From: an uncultured Bacilli bacterium
GTDB lineage: Bacteria; Bacillota_I; Bacilli_A; RFN20; CAG-826
Direction: 5' to 3'
Assembly (NCBI GenBank): GCA_934162685.1
Contig: CAKPJO010000032.1
Coordinates: 1-12,398 of the forward strand
DNA: 12,398 nucleotides
The number at the start of each line of letters is the position of its first letter. Position 1 is the stretch's first letter. A program made the translations under genes and the position numbers. The notes beneath the pieces are model-generated. The model was not told where the DNA came from and made no database searches. It saw only the letters and a list, made by a program, of their open reading frames with translations. Shown here piece after piece: positions 1 to 7,177 of this stretch.

Positions 1-300
1 ATCACAGGATTCAGGATCATAAATAAGATTACCTTTTCGATCAAGATTTGTAACGGCTGTTCCGCCTGGCTTTTGCGACCATGTTCCATCATAATTTTGT
101 CTATACCAGTGATAATCTCGATTTGGAGCTATTACTAGAGCTACCTTATAATATCCTATGTCACAAACATCATATTTACCAATAGATTTAAATGAAAAAT
201 TGTAGTTTTGTCCATCAAGCAGTACATATTCATATAGTTTTGAACCAGTTATAGCATTTCTTTTCGATAATATTCTAACATAAATACACCTAAAAATCAA
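1..300 (-). CDS. Protein with HWYRQN-DGTW-KPGGT motif, 3' end beyond the window edge
   Basis: This reading frame is open from about 372 to the left edge. It encodes a tract with a recognisable motif: GYYKVALVIAP, then DYHWYRQNYDGTW, KPGGTAVTNLD and IYDPESCD. I associate this pattern with a family of conserved uncharacterised proteins of gut Firmicutes and their phages, usually preceded by a longer N-terminal region; this is memory, not a search. No in-frame ATG exists. I chose TTG at 298-300 because GGAG lies 6 bp upstream (307-310). The visible protein is 100 residues with no signal peptide, so it may be a naturally short form or the surviving C-terminal part of a decayed gene. It lies downstream of the holin in the same direction, suggesting a phage-derived lysis or cargo module. 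Function is unknown to me; an amidase or peptidase role cannot be claimed. Confidence 0.55.
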   Translation of the reverse strand, partial: MIFRCIYVRILSKRNAITGSKLYEYVLLDGQNYNFSFKSIGKYDVCDIGYYKVALVIAPNRDYHWYRQNYDGTWSQKPGGTAVTNLDRKGNLIYDPESCD

Positions 301-353
301 ATTTATCTCCAATACATGCAAATAAATGTATAAAAATGAATGTATTTTTTTAG

Positions 354-398
354 ATACATAACTTAATAATGAGAAACTTTATTTATAAAGTTATGTAT
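354..398. repeat. 11-bp perfect inverted repeat with 23-bp spacer
   Basis: ATACATAACTT at 354-364 is exactly matched in reverse complement by AAGTTATGTAT at 388-398. A second, nested hairpin (AAACTTTA/TAAAGTT) lies in its loop and right arm. It separates the holin stop from the TTG-started gene. No clean T-run follows on either strand, so it is a poor intrinsic terminator. It may be an mRNA structure or simply AT-rich symmetry. Confidence 0.5.
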
Positions 399-427
399 TT
401 AATTAAAAAAACTAAAATTCATTTTGG

Positions 428-808
428 TTAGTTATTCTTTAAAATGTTAATGGTAGACTCGATCTGGGTAATGATCCATGTTTCCAAATTGCCATAATTT
501 TTTGTTATGTATTCTTTGATTTCATCAGTCATTTGTGCAAGTGCATCATTTTTAGCTTTGATAAGAGCTGCTTTTTGGCTTTCTTTATCAAAAGTGCCAT
601 TTTTCTTCAAAGTTTCGACATAAGTTTGAAATACACTTCTTACAGCATTTGTTACGATGTCAGTTGCGACAGTCAGTTGTTGTTTTGCGTTTTCATCTTT
701 AATCTTTGTATTGAGCCAAGTAATGAGCCTTGCTCCTGCATATGATATGAGTGGCAAAATTACAACCGTTACTACTACAGATATAATATTTAAAATAATT
801 TCGTTCAT
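428..808 (-). CDS. Phage holin, LL-H family
   Basis: This is a 126-residue protein with one strongly hydrophobic N-terminal membrane segment (about residues 5-28). It is followed by a charged, Ala-rich helical region and a C-terminal part containing KNYGNLETWIITQIES. This layout (single TM, then an amphipathic A..IV..AVRSVFQ..VE pattern with a YG near the end) is typical of LL-H-type phage holins of Firmicutes, which permeabilise the membrane so that an endolysin can reach the wall. The ribosome site is weak: a GG lies about 14 bp upstream of the ATG. No terminase, tail or integrase gene is visible, and no complete endolysin lies beside it. It therefore belongs to a prophage whose body is to the left of the window or has been lost. 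The assignment rests on pattern recognition; another small membrane protein is possible. Confidence 0.8.
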   Translation of the reverse strand: MNEIILNIISVVVTVVILPLISYAGARLITWLNTKIKDENAKQQLTVATDIVTNAVRSVFQTYVETLKKNGTFDKESQKAALIKAKNDALAQMTDEIKEYITKNYGNLETWIITQIESTINILKNN

Positions 809-828
809 AAGATAGTTTTTTGCCTTTT

Positions 829-857
829 TATCTATATGGAGCTTGGATTTTTCTCAA
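829..857 (-). promoter_or_regulatory. Candidate promoter of the holin gene
   Basis: On the minus strand TTGAGA (852-857) and TAGATA (829-834) are separated by 17 bp, placing transcription start about 14 bases before the holin ATG. The -35 element falls inside the first TCTCAAAATT repeat copy, so the repeat region may supply the promoter. The -10 match is only moderate. Confidence 0.35.
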
Positions 858-954
858 AATTGTCTCAAAATTCAAATCGTGTTAAATCGTGTAAATTTTT
901 AGCACCCCTACTCAAATCGTGTAGAATTTTAGCACCCTTGAGGTTAAATCGTGT
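852..954. repeat. Cluster of short direct repeats, possible IS21-like transposon end
   Basis: AAATCGTGT occurs four times (874-882, 884-892, 914-922, 946-954), three of the copies at 30-32 bp spacing. Two copies are followed by a longer shared block reading AAATTTTTAGCACCCC or GAATTTTAGCACCC, so there is a degenerate tandem unit of about 30 bp. To its left TCTCAAAATT is present twice (852-861 and 863-872). Multiple spaced copies near one end are characteristic of transposase-binding sites in IS21-family elements. No transposase gene is in the window, so this would be a solo end or a relic. A recombinase- or repressor-binding array is the alternative. Confidence 0.6.
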
Positions 955-960
955 AAAAGC

Positions 961-1008
961 AAAATAAAAAGCTGTCAATAGAGCCTCTAAACGAAGCATA
1001 CTAACAGC
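961..1008 (-). terminator. Possible imperfect hairpin terminator in remnant DNA
   Basis: On the minus strand GCTGTTAGTA pairs with the region ending TATTGACAGC (971-980 with about 999-1008). This gives a roughly 10-bp stem with two G-T wobbles, followed by TTTTTATTTT. No gene directly upstream needs it, because the tRNA terminator at 1083-1110 precedes it. It may belong to the mobile-element end next to it. Confidence 0.35.
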
Positions 1009-1082
1009 CTGTAAAGCAAATAAAATTCAATTTTCAAAGCAAAATATTGCATTTTAAGCATAAATTCTGCTGTTTTTGCAAC

Positions 1083-1110
1083 AAAAAAGCCTGATAGCAT
1101 TGTATCAGAC
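1083..1110 (-). terminator. Rho-independent terminator after tRNA-His
   Basis: On the minus strand an 8-bp stem (GTCTGATA with TATCAGGC, one G-T pair) encloses a 6-base loop at 1089-1110. It is followed by TTTTTT at 1083-1088. It begins 14 bases after the tRNA CCA end and would end transcription of the tRNA and of anything reading through from the upstream operon. Confidence 0.8.
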
Positions 1111-1124
1111 CTATTCTACTATTA

Positions 1125-1201
1125 TGGGGCGGACAATCAGAATCGAACTGACGAATGTCTGGTTCACAGCCAGATGTGTTAACCACTTCACCATGTCCGC
1201 C
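1125..1201 (-). tRNA. tRNA-His, anticodon GUG
   Basis: The cloverleaf is complete. The acceptor stem is GCGGACA (1194-1200) with TGTCCGC, plus the tRNA-His-specific extra G at position -1 (1201) facing the discriminator C73 (1128), and CCA is encoded at 1125-1127. The D arm reads GTGAAGTGGTTAACAC, the anticodon stem-loop TCTGG-CTGTGAA-CCAGA gives GTG, and the T arm carries GTTCGATTC. The extra 5' G:C73 pair confirms histidine identity. The phage-like DNA begins just beyond its 3' end, which makes this a plausible integration target. Confidence 0.95.
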
Positions 1202-1212
1202 ATGCATAGATT

Positions 1213-1241
1213 ATTCTACACGTAATATTAGCAAAAGTAAA
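1213..1241 (-). promoter_or_regulatory. Candidate promoter for tRNA-His
   Basis: TTTACT (1236-1241) and TAGAAT (1213-1218) on the minus strand are spaced by 17 bp. Transcription would start about five bases before the mature tRNA 5' end. The tRNA could also be reached by read-through from the phosphatase gene, whose stop is 51 bp upstream. Confidence 0.5.
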
Positions 1242-1252
1242 GCATTTTTTGC

Positions 1253-2053
1253 TTAGTCAAGAAACATTTTACGCATTTTATTAATTTTTGCATCAGTTAA
1301 ACCGATTTTACTATATAAAAAATTATGCATACTACCATATTCTTTATCAATTAAGTCATAAATATTTTCTAAATATTCTCTTTTAATGCCAAATAATGCT
1401 TTTACAACTTGATCAATTAAAGGATAATCATAGTCTTTTTTAATATCCGCAATCATCTTATTAACATCATTTTTTGTATATTCATTAGTTAATAAATAAT
1501 CTTGAATGATTGTTTCTTTATCAACACCTAAGCATTCTAGTACTAAGAAAGTTGCAAATCCTGCACGATCTTTACCAGCCGTACAATGCCATAAACTTGC
1601 GCCATTTTCGTTTTCAATTAATAAATCAATAAATTTGGCATATTGATTTAAAGCATAATCACTATTAATAATGCTTTCATAAATATCTTCCATATATTTT
1701 TCAGCACGTTTAACATCATTAGCCATATCTAAGACAATCATTTTTACAGTATCATTATCCGATTTCTTATCACGGGTAATTCCTTTAGTAATTTCTTTCA
1801 TAATTGGATTAAAAACATATTTAACGCCTGGCATTTTTGGATCTGGTTTTTCTTCTTTTTCCGCACTAGAACGGAAATCCACCACTAAAGAAAGATTATA
1901 TTCATTTACTAATGTATCTTTATCTTTCGCACTTGCAAAGAAAAGCTGACCACTTCTAATAAGCTTGTGTGGTTTAATTCTATGCCCATCTTTAGTAATC
2001 ATTCCGCCTAAATCGCGGGTATTAATAAGGTTATCTAATTCAATTCTTGCCAT
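1253..2053 (-). CDS. Tyrosine/phosphoinositide phosphatase, LipA-type (Y_phosphatase3)
   Basis: This 266-residue cytosolic protein carries the PTP signature HCTAGKDR at residues 156-163 (catalytic Cys157, Arg163). It also has the N-terminal NTRDLGG motif (residues 11-17) and RSGQL (33-37), typical of the bacterial Y_phosphatase3 family. The Lys inside the CX5R loop resembles phosphoinositide phosphatases, and Listeria LipA with the same loop acts on both phosphotyrosine and phosphoinositides. The substrate here is inferred only from that resemblance. The ATG is fixed by TAGGAG 5 bp upstream. The gene is last in an operon, starting 16 bp after the phospholipase-like gene, which suggests work on lipid or sugar phosphate head groups. 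The Asp general acid is not confidently placed. Length is normal for the family and nothing looks broken. Confidence 0.88.
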   Translation of the reverse strand: MARIELDNLINTRDLGGMITKDGHRIKPHKLIRSGQLFFASAKDKDTLVNEYNLSLVVDFRSSAEKEEKPDPKMPGVKYVFNPIMKEITKGITRDKKSDNDTVKMIVLDMANDVKRAEKYMEDIYESIINSDYALNQYAKFIDLLIENENGASLWHCTAGKDRAGFATFLVLECLGVDKETIIQDYLLTNEYTKNDVNKMIADIKKDYDYPLIDQVVKALFGIKREYLENIYDLIDKEYGSMHNFLYSKIGLTDAKINKMRKMFLD

Positions 2054-2069
2054 TTTTTCTCCTACTTAA

Positions 2070-3002
2070 TTAAATTTTTAATTTAAAATATTTCTTTTCA
2101 CTACCTACTTTAAATCCATCATGATTAATTTCATAAGTGAATTTAAATAGATTATCTTTTACATCTTCTCTATTATTAAATTTATCTATTATATAACAAA
2201 CTTTTGAAGCATCTACTTTAGCATTTTCATATAAATCAAAAAACGATTCAAAACGCATATTTCCATTTGTGGCGTTAAGCCATTTTTCATGCTTTTCATT
2301 AAAAATATCATATTTAACTAATTTTTTAACACTTAATGGATCACTCATAGCGTTTAATGGAGTATTATGAGCAAAAGCTATAAATAATACTTTTTTAATC
2401 TTTAATGGTGACGCTAAAAAAGAATAAACAAAACGCATATCTTTAACACCATTATAATAACTTAATTCATCAATGTATTTATTATTAAATAAATCAAGCG
2501 CTAAATATTTAAACATCTTAGATACAATCTTTAATTCTTTATCATTACAGTTAAGCATAGCTTTTTTACTTAATTTTAAATTATGTTTTTTCATTTCTAA
2601 AGCATCTAAATATGATTCAAATGTCGCATGTTTTAATCCATATTTTTTAGCTTCTTTAGGGTCATTTGAAAAACCTGAAGAATAAAATATATATGGATGG
2701 GCATTACAATCCAAACAATAATGGAACATAAATCCTTTAATAAATGCTAATAAAATTTCTTTATGTTTTTGATGACGTTTAACATATTCAAACATGTAGT
2801 TATAAATAACACTTGGATCAATATGATGTAAAAATGTTCCAAATGCTTGTACTTCTTTTTTGTTTTGTCTTTTAGAAAAAGAAAATCCATAAAAGAAGAA
2901 CGGATCAGGTCCTTGTCCCGCTAAAGAGATAAGGTCATGATATTTATCATCTTTACTTATTAAATCATTTACAAATATATAATGCGTTGCAATTGCAGGC
3001 AT
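2070..3002 (-). CDS. Zinc-dependent phospholipase C-like protein, cytosolic
   Basis: This 310-residue protein matches the Zn_dep_PLPC family in motif order: PAIATHYIF (His7), GQGPDPF (Asp33), FLHHIDP (His60), FHYCLDCNAHP (His94, Asp98, His102) and KHATFESYLD (His125, Glu129). These correspond in type and order to the trinuclear zinc ligands of Bacillus cereus phospholipase C. All therefore appear to be present. Unlike the secreted enzyme it has no signal peptide, so it should act inside the cell. I start it at 3002, not at the ATG nine bases earlier (3011). AGGAG at 3012-3016 abuts the earlier ATG but is 9 bp from the later one, and family members begin at M-PA..TH. With this start it follows the MFS stop by 1 bp. 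The C-terminal third is Lys-rich and unassigned. The true substrate is unknown. Confidence 0.82.
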   Translation of the reverse strand: MPAIATHYIFVNDLISKDDKYHDLISLAGQGPDPFFFYGFSFSKRQNKKEVQAFGTFLHHIDPSVIYNYMFEYVKRHQKHKEILLAFIKGFMFHYCLDCNAHPYIFYSSGFSNDPKEAKKYGLKHATFESYLDALEMKKHNLKLSKKAMLNCNDKELKIVSKMFKYLALDLFNNKYIDELSYYNGVKDMRFVYSFLASPLKIKKVLFIAFAHNTPLNAMSDPLSVKKLVKYDIFNEKHEKWLNATNGNMRFESFFDLYENAKVDASKVCYIIDKFNNREDVKDNLFKFTYEINHDGFKVGSEKKYFKLKI

Positions 3003-3003
3003 A

Positions 3004-4359
3004 TTAGTCATCTCCTATATCAAAATTTTCAAATCCACTTTTCTTATCATCAAGTGGCTTATGAGTATTCTTAATAAATATAAATACAATTAATGCTAAA
3101 ATCATAAATCCAGTTGCGTAAGCAAATAAGCTTTCATATCCTAAAGCATCCATTAAAAAACCAACACAAATTGGGGTAATAGATTGAGCTAGCATTGATG
3201 ATGTGTAATATAAACCAGTATATTTACCAACACTATTTTTGTCTGACATCTCCACAACCATTGGATAAGAAGAAATATTAATAAATGCCCAACCAACACC
3301 AGAAATAACAAATAGTAAAATATAAACAATTAAATTAGTTTTTAAACTTGTTTGTGAACAAATAAAACATCCGCCTAAGCTAATAATCATTAATCCTAAG
3401 CCTAAAACGATAGACCATTTTCTTCCTATTTTAGAAACTAATTTTCCTGCTGGAATAAATGTAATAAGTGACGCTACTGTTAAGGCAACTGTCGCAATAG
3501 ATACCGAGCCCTTATTCATTACTTCAATACCATACGTTGACCAGAATGTTTCAACAGCGTTAAAAGCCATATACCATAAGAATATTGAAGCAATTAATAA
3601 TACAAGATTAGTTTTATCTTGTTTTGTTAGTTTATGGTCTATCTTACTAGCGGCTTCTGTTTCCGCTAATTGTTCACCTAACTCCATATCAGATTTCATT
3701 TCTTCTACTACTTTATTTTCTTTAATCTTAACAATTAGAATTATTAAAGATACAAGCATCAAAACTGACGTAAAAGCAAAAGGAATAATAAATAAGTATG
3801 GATTAGGAATTTCTGTCTCAATAGTTGGCATTTTAAATAAAGATATCATTTGAATAGCGCCAGCAAAAATTGCTCCGATATAACCAACAAAGTTAATAAT
3901 TCCATTCGCAGTTGCTCTAAGTGGCTTAGGTGTAACATCTGGCATTAACGACACAGCAGGATTTCTAAACATTTGCATAAATATAAGTACTAATCCCATT
4001 GTAACAATAACACCAACCAAAGAATTTTTAGCAAAAAAGAACGGGATAAGCGGGAACAAAATCATTGATACAACAGTTCCTATAATAATAAATGGCATTC
4101 TTCGACCATACTTTGAATGTGTCTTATCTGATAAGTTACCAAATAATGGTAATAAGAATAGCGCAAGAACATTATCCATAGCCATAATTATTCCGATAAG
4201 ATAGTTATAATCTTTATCGCCATAAGTATTTTTTAGTAAACGTGCTAAAAACAAAGGACAATAATAATTATACATTTGCCATAGCATTAAAATTGTAAAG
4301 AATGTTAAGCCAATTATAAATGTTCTTTTATAATTTAGTTTTAATTTTTTCTCTTCCAT
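3004..4359 (-). CDS. MFS transporter, SLC45/GPH-like
   Basis: This 451-residue protein has about twelve hydrophobic segments in two halves, joined by a charged cytoplasmic linker (residues 211-249). Residues 74-87, GNLSDKTHSKYGRR, are the major-facilitator loop 2-3 signature. The tract RNPAVSLMPDVTP (132-144) with the following R..ANG..N..GYIGA is characteristic of SLC45- and GPH-type sugar symporters. It probably moves a sugar or glycoside with H+ or Na+ across the inner membrane, but the substrate cannot be read from sequence. AGGAGG lies 9 bp before the ATG, a strong ribosome site. It is the first gene of a three-gene operon with the phospholipase-like and phosphatase genes, so the cargo could be a phosphorylated or lipid-derived sugar. 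That link is inference. Confidence 0.88.
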   Translation of the reverse strand: MEEKKLKLNYKRTFIIGLTFFTILMLWQMYNYYCPLFLARLLKNTYGDKDYNYLIGIIMAMDNVLALFLLPLFGNLSDKTHSKYGRRMPFIIIGTVVSMILFPLIPFFFAKNSLVGVIVTMGLVLIFMQMFRNPAVSLMPDVTPKPLRATANGIINFVGYIGAIFAGAIQMISLFKMPTIETEIPNPYLFIIPFAFTSVLMLVSLIILIVKIKENKVVEEMKSDMELGEQLAETEAASKIDHKLTKQDKTNLVLLIASIFLWYMAFNAVETFWSTYGIEVMNKGSVSIATVALTVASLITFIPAGKLVSKIGRKWSIVLGLGLMIISLGGCFICSQTSLKTNLIVYILLFVISGVGWAFINISSYPMVVEMSDKNSVGKYTGLYYTSSMLAQSITPICVGFLMDALGYESLFAYATGFMILALIVFIFIKNTHKPLDDKKSGFENFDIGDD

Positions 4360-4381
4360 ATAATTATACCTCCTAATGAGT

Positions 4382-4422
4382 TTATCACAAATGTTATAAC
4401 TAAGCCATCAAATATATGTAAA
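4382..4422 (-). promoter_or_regulatory. Candidate promoter region of the MFS operon
   Basis: Two overlapping candidates can be read on the minus strand. One is TTTACA (4417-4422) with TATAAC (4393-4398) at 18 bp. The other is TTGATG (4406-4411) with TGATAA (4382-4387) at 18 bp. The sequence does not decide between them. Neither is a strong match, but a promoter is expected in this 139-bp gap. Confidence 0.35.
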
Positions 4423-4498
4423 AATGAAAAAGTAATTTTATAAATCCATCTTTACCAATAAAAGAAAAGCACCTAATTATTACATTTTTATAACATTA

Positions 4499-7171
4499 TT
4501 ATTCAAATACTGATATTTTCTTCTTCCTTTTAAGCATTTTTTCATTAGTAGTTATGAATGCTTTCTTTTTACATTTTATTAACTTTTTTCGGCCTTCTTC
4601 ATTTCTTGTATAAAAAATTTCAAATTTGCCTATTCGTCCTAATAAATTATTTTTAAACGCTTCTACCATCTCTTTTTTTTGACCTAATATTGATGGACAA
4701 GCAAAAGAATTTTGATAATCTAGGTAATTGTATTTTTCAAAAATTAAAATATAACGTGGATTATCAATAGGTGAGAAGAATTCATTAATCGCTTGATTAA
4801 AAATATTTTGTTCTAAATTAGTGGCATTTTTCAAATGTATTCCAATAAAAATATCATTACCAGTCGTTTTCACACTTGCCCTATAACTAATCAAATCTGC
4901 TTCTTGTAAAGTTTTAAGTAATGCTTTAGAAATATGAACCATATTCTTTTTGGGAGATGAGTGAGAAATTAAATAACGAATTAATTTTATAAACAAAAAA
5001 CCAAATATTCCAAACAAAATTATCATCAACAAAAGAACAAATAAAATTCTATAATAGTTGCCATCATAATGTTTAGAGGAAGTAAGAAGACTTGTAAATA
5101 TGTTTATAATTCCAGCACTTAATGACGACTCAAGTGCAATGTATAAAGCAATACCAACATAACTTAAATAGTTAAATGGTTTAATTATTTGAGTAATCGG
5201 AACATCAATTTCATCAACTAATTTAAAATTTTTAGCTAATGATTTTTCCCAATTACTTTTAAAATAATCTCTTTGTTTAGATAATTCTAACATTTGCTCA
5301 TTAATTCTTTTGACACCATCTTTATTAAAAGGTGGTTTAATTATTGTTAATCGATCAATTCCACTTTCTATCTCACCAGTTTCATAATTTGGCCCGACAA
5401 AGCAATCGAATCTTCTTACCAGTGTGTCATAATCTAATGATGTTATTTCATTGTAATTCAATTGGCTTTTTATATATGTTGATTTTATTATGTTATTTTC
5501 AAATATGTACTCTGGTTCTATTGTCGCTAGATGCCAAATATTAGCAACTTTGTTAGGATTACTACTATCTTTTCTTATTGCTCTACCGCGCATTTGATTA
5601 GAAAGCATAAAACTTCCTACAAAACTAGCAAGAATTAATGTGTTAATACAAGGAGAATCCCAGCCTTCACCTAATAAAGATTTTGTTCCAATTATAATAT
5701 TGATTATTCCTTTCTTAAATAATTTTGAAATAATATCCACTTTTTCCTTATTCTTGATTTTAGAAAAATTAAATTCCGAATAACCGCTATCTTTAATTTG
5801 ATTAACTTTTGTTTCATAATCATTTAAATATTCTTTGCAATATGTTGGCAAAATAACTAAATTACCAGACAAAACACCCATCTTATAATTAGAGTTTGAT
5901 TTAGCAAGTGATTCAAAAATTGTAACAACACTAATATTCATCGGCTGATTATTTGTAAAAACTACATTTAAATTATCTTTTTTTATATAATCTGTAAGAA
6001 TTAGTAACCTTAAATCATCTCCAAGATTATCGCTTTCATGCTTAGTTATTTCAACTATACTATTAAGTTTGCCTAATGAACATATTAAGCTGCGTTTAGA
6101 ACTCTCTTTTAACGAAAAATTTATTAATCCTTTTTCTAATACTGCATATTTTTTTAAAATCTTAAGTATTGTGGATTTTTCTTCTTCATCCAAAATATCA
6201 GCATTTAATAAATATTGATATGCTATTTCATAATAAGATATATTCGGTTCTGGAAGTGAATGATTTATCGTTAATTTATTAATCATTTTCTTATTTAATT
6301 CATAGTTTAATGATTTTAAAATAATCAAATTTGCAATAATTGTTTTAACATTTTCATATAAAGTATCATCTTCAGTTTCATAAAGCATATTAATATAATT
6401 ATTCACTTTATCGTATATTTTTAAATGCCGTAGTTCATTTATGGCTTTCAAAACGTTCTCTTTATATTCTTTAAATATCGCAGTTTCTTCCTTTGTTGGG
6501 TAATTAAAATATATAAAATCTTGGTGTGGACATAATGTTTGTTCTTTTACAAGCTCCGGAACGAATATTTCTTCATCAATTGGCCCACATACTTTTTCAT
6601 ACCTATCCCATTCTGCTTTCTTAGCATCATATGGTGGTGTTGCAGTTAAGGCAATTATTTTAATGTCATTGCCTAATTTTTCAATAAATTTTTCAAGTGA
6701 TTTTTGCCATTCGTTTTGTAAATGATGTGCTTCATCTAAACAAATTGTTTTAACATTGTGTCTTTTTATTAGTTCAAAAATATCAAGATTACTATAATCT
6801 ATTACTTCACCATCTTCTTCTACACTAATTTTGTTCATAATTGAATGAAGAGCTTGGTAAGTTATAGAATTAATCAAAGTGATTTCATGCAAATCATATG
6901 AAAAATAATCATCTATATTTTCATTAGAAGGCAAAAAACACTCTCTAAAACGATCGCCCCATTGATATTTAATGGTGGTGGTTGGTGATAAAATTATTGT
7001 CGGTGTGTTCAATTTACGTATTAATTCTAATCCTAAAATGGTCTTACCACTTCCAGGAGCGGCAACTATATGTATTTTACCATTCAAAAGATATTTATCC
7101 GCATTGTTTAATACTCTAGCTTGGTAATCTCTAAATTTTCCTTTAAATTTAACATTTTCAAAATTTTTCAT
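4499..7171 (-). CDS. SF2 DEAH-type helicase with two internal membrane segments
   Basis: This 890-residue protein has a two-lobe helicase core: RDYQARVL (14-21), Walker A APGSGKT (38-44), DEAH (146-149), LTATPP (175-180), GTKSLLGEGWDSP (495-507) and QMRGRAIR (526-533, arginine finger). It should couple ATP hydrolysis to movement on DNA or RNA. An insertion of about 200 residues (215-415) separates the lobes. After the core come two long hydrophobic stretches, about 668-694 and 707-735, and then a soluble basic domain (745-890) containing SPIDNPRYILIF (800-811) and ending in Lys-rich sequence. The hydrophobic stretches predict a membrane hairpin tethering the core to the cytoplasmic face, which is uncommon in helicases. 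The gene stands alone, with no nuclease or methylase beside it. There is no ribosome site: TATAAT ends 6 bp before the ATG and an in-frame stop lies just upstream, so the start is fixed and translation probably leaderless. Pathway unknown; defence or envelope-associated nucleic-acid processing is speculation. Confidence 0.9.
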   Translation of the reverse strand: MKNFENVKFKGKFRDYQARVLNNADKYLLNGKIHIVAAPGSGKTILGLELIRKLNTPTIILSPTTTIKYQWGDRFRECFLPSNENIDDYFSYDLHEITLINSITYQALHSIMNKISVEEDGEVIDYSNLDIFELIKRHNVKTICLDEAHHLQNEWQKSLEKFIEKLGNDIKIIALTATPPYDAKKAEWDRYEKVCGPIDEEIFVPELVKEQTLCPHQDFIYFNYPTKEETAIFKEYKENVLKAINELRHLKIYDKVNNYINMLYETEDDTLYENVKTIIANLIILKSLNYELNKKMINKLTINHSLPEPNISYYEIAYQYLLNADILDEEEKSTILKILKKYAVLEKGLINFSLKESSKRSLICSLGKLNSIVEITKHESDNLGDDLRLLILTDYIKKDNLNVVFTNNQPMNISVVTIFESLAKSNSNYKMGVLSGNLVILPTYCKEYLNDYETKVNQIKDSGYSEFNFSKIKNKEKVDIISKLFKKGIINIIIGTKSLLGEGWDSPCINTLILASFVGSFMLSNQMRGRAIRKDSSNPNKVANIWHLATIEPEYIFENNIIKSTYIKSQLNYNEITSLDYDTLVRRFDCFVGPNYETGEIESGIDRLTIIKPPFNKDGVKRINEQMLELSKQRDYFKSNWEKSLAKNFKLVDEIDVPITQIIKPFNYLSYVGIALYIALESSLSAGIINIFTSLLTSSKHYDGNYYRILFVLLLMIILFGIFGFLFIKLIRYLISHSSPKKNMVHISKALLKTLQEADLISYRASVKTTGNDIFIGIHLKNATNLEQNIFNQAINEFFSPIDNPRYILIFEKYNYLDYQNSFACPSILGQKKEMVEAFKNNLLGRIGKFEIFYTRNEEGRKKLIKCKKKAFITTNEKMLKRKKKISVFE

Positions 7172-7177
7172 ATCAAC

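Noticed and set aside
852..954. Resemblance to a CRISPR array because of about 30-bp spacing
   Set aside because: The regular repeat is only 9 bp, the material between copies is itself conserved, two copies are 10 bp apart, and no cas genes are present.
865..999. A 44-codon minus-strand frame covering the repeat cluster and hairpin
   Set aside because: Its repeated GAK-LHDL residues are just the translation of the DNA repeats. It has no ribosome site and no protein-like composition beyond that.
1231..1258. Possible terminator between the phosphatase gene and tRNA-His
   Set aside because: The GCAAAA/TTTTGC stem is short and AT-rich and lacks a following T-run. Read-through to the terminator at 1083-1110 is more likely.
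4423..4498. Terminator or small RNA after the helicase
   Set aside because: This is AT-rich sequence with no GC-containing stem followed by a T-run. I see nothing supportable there.
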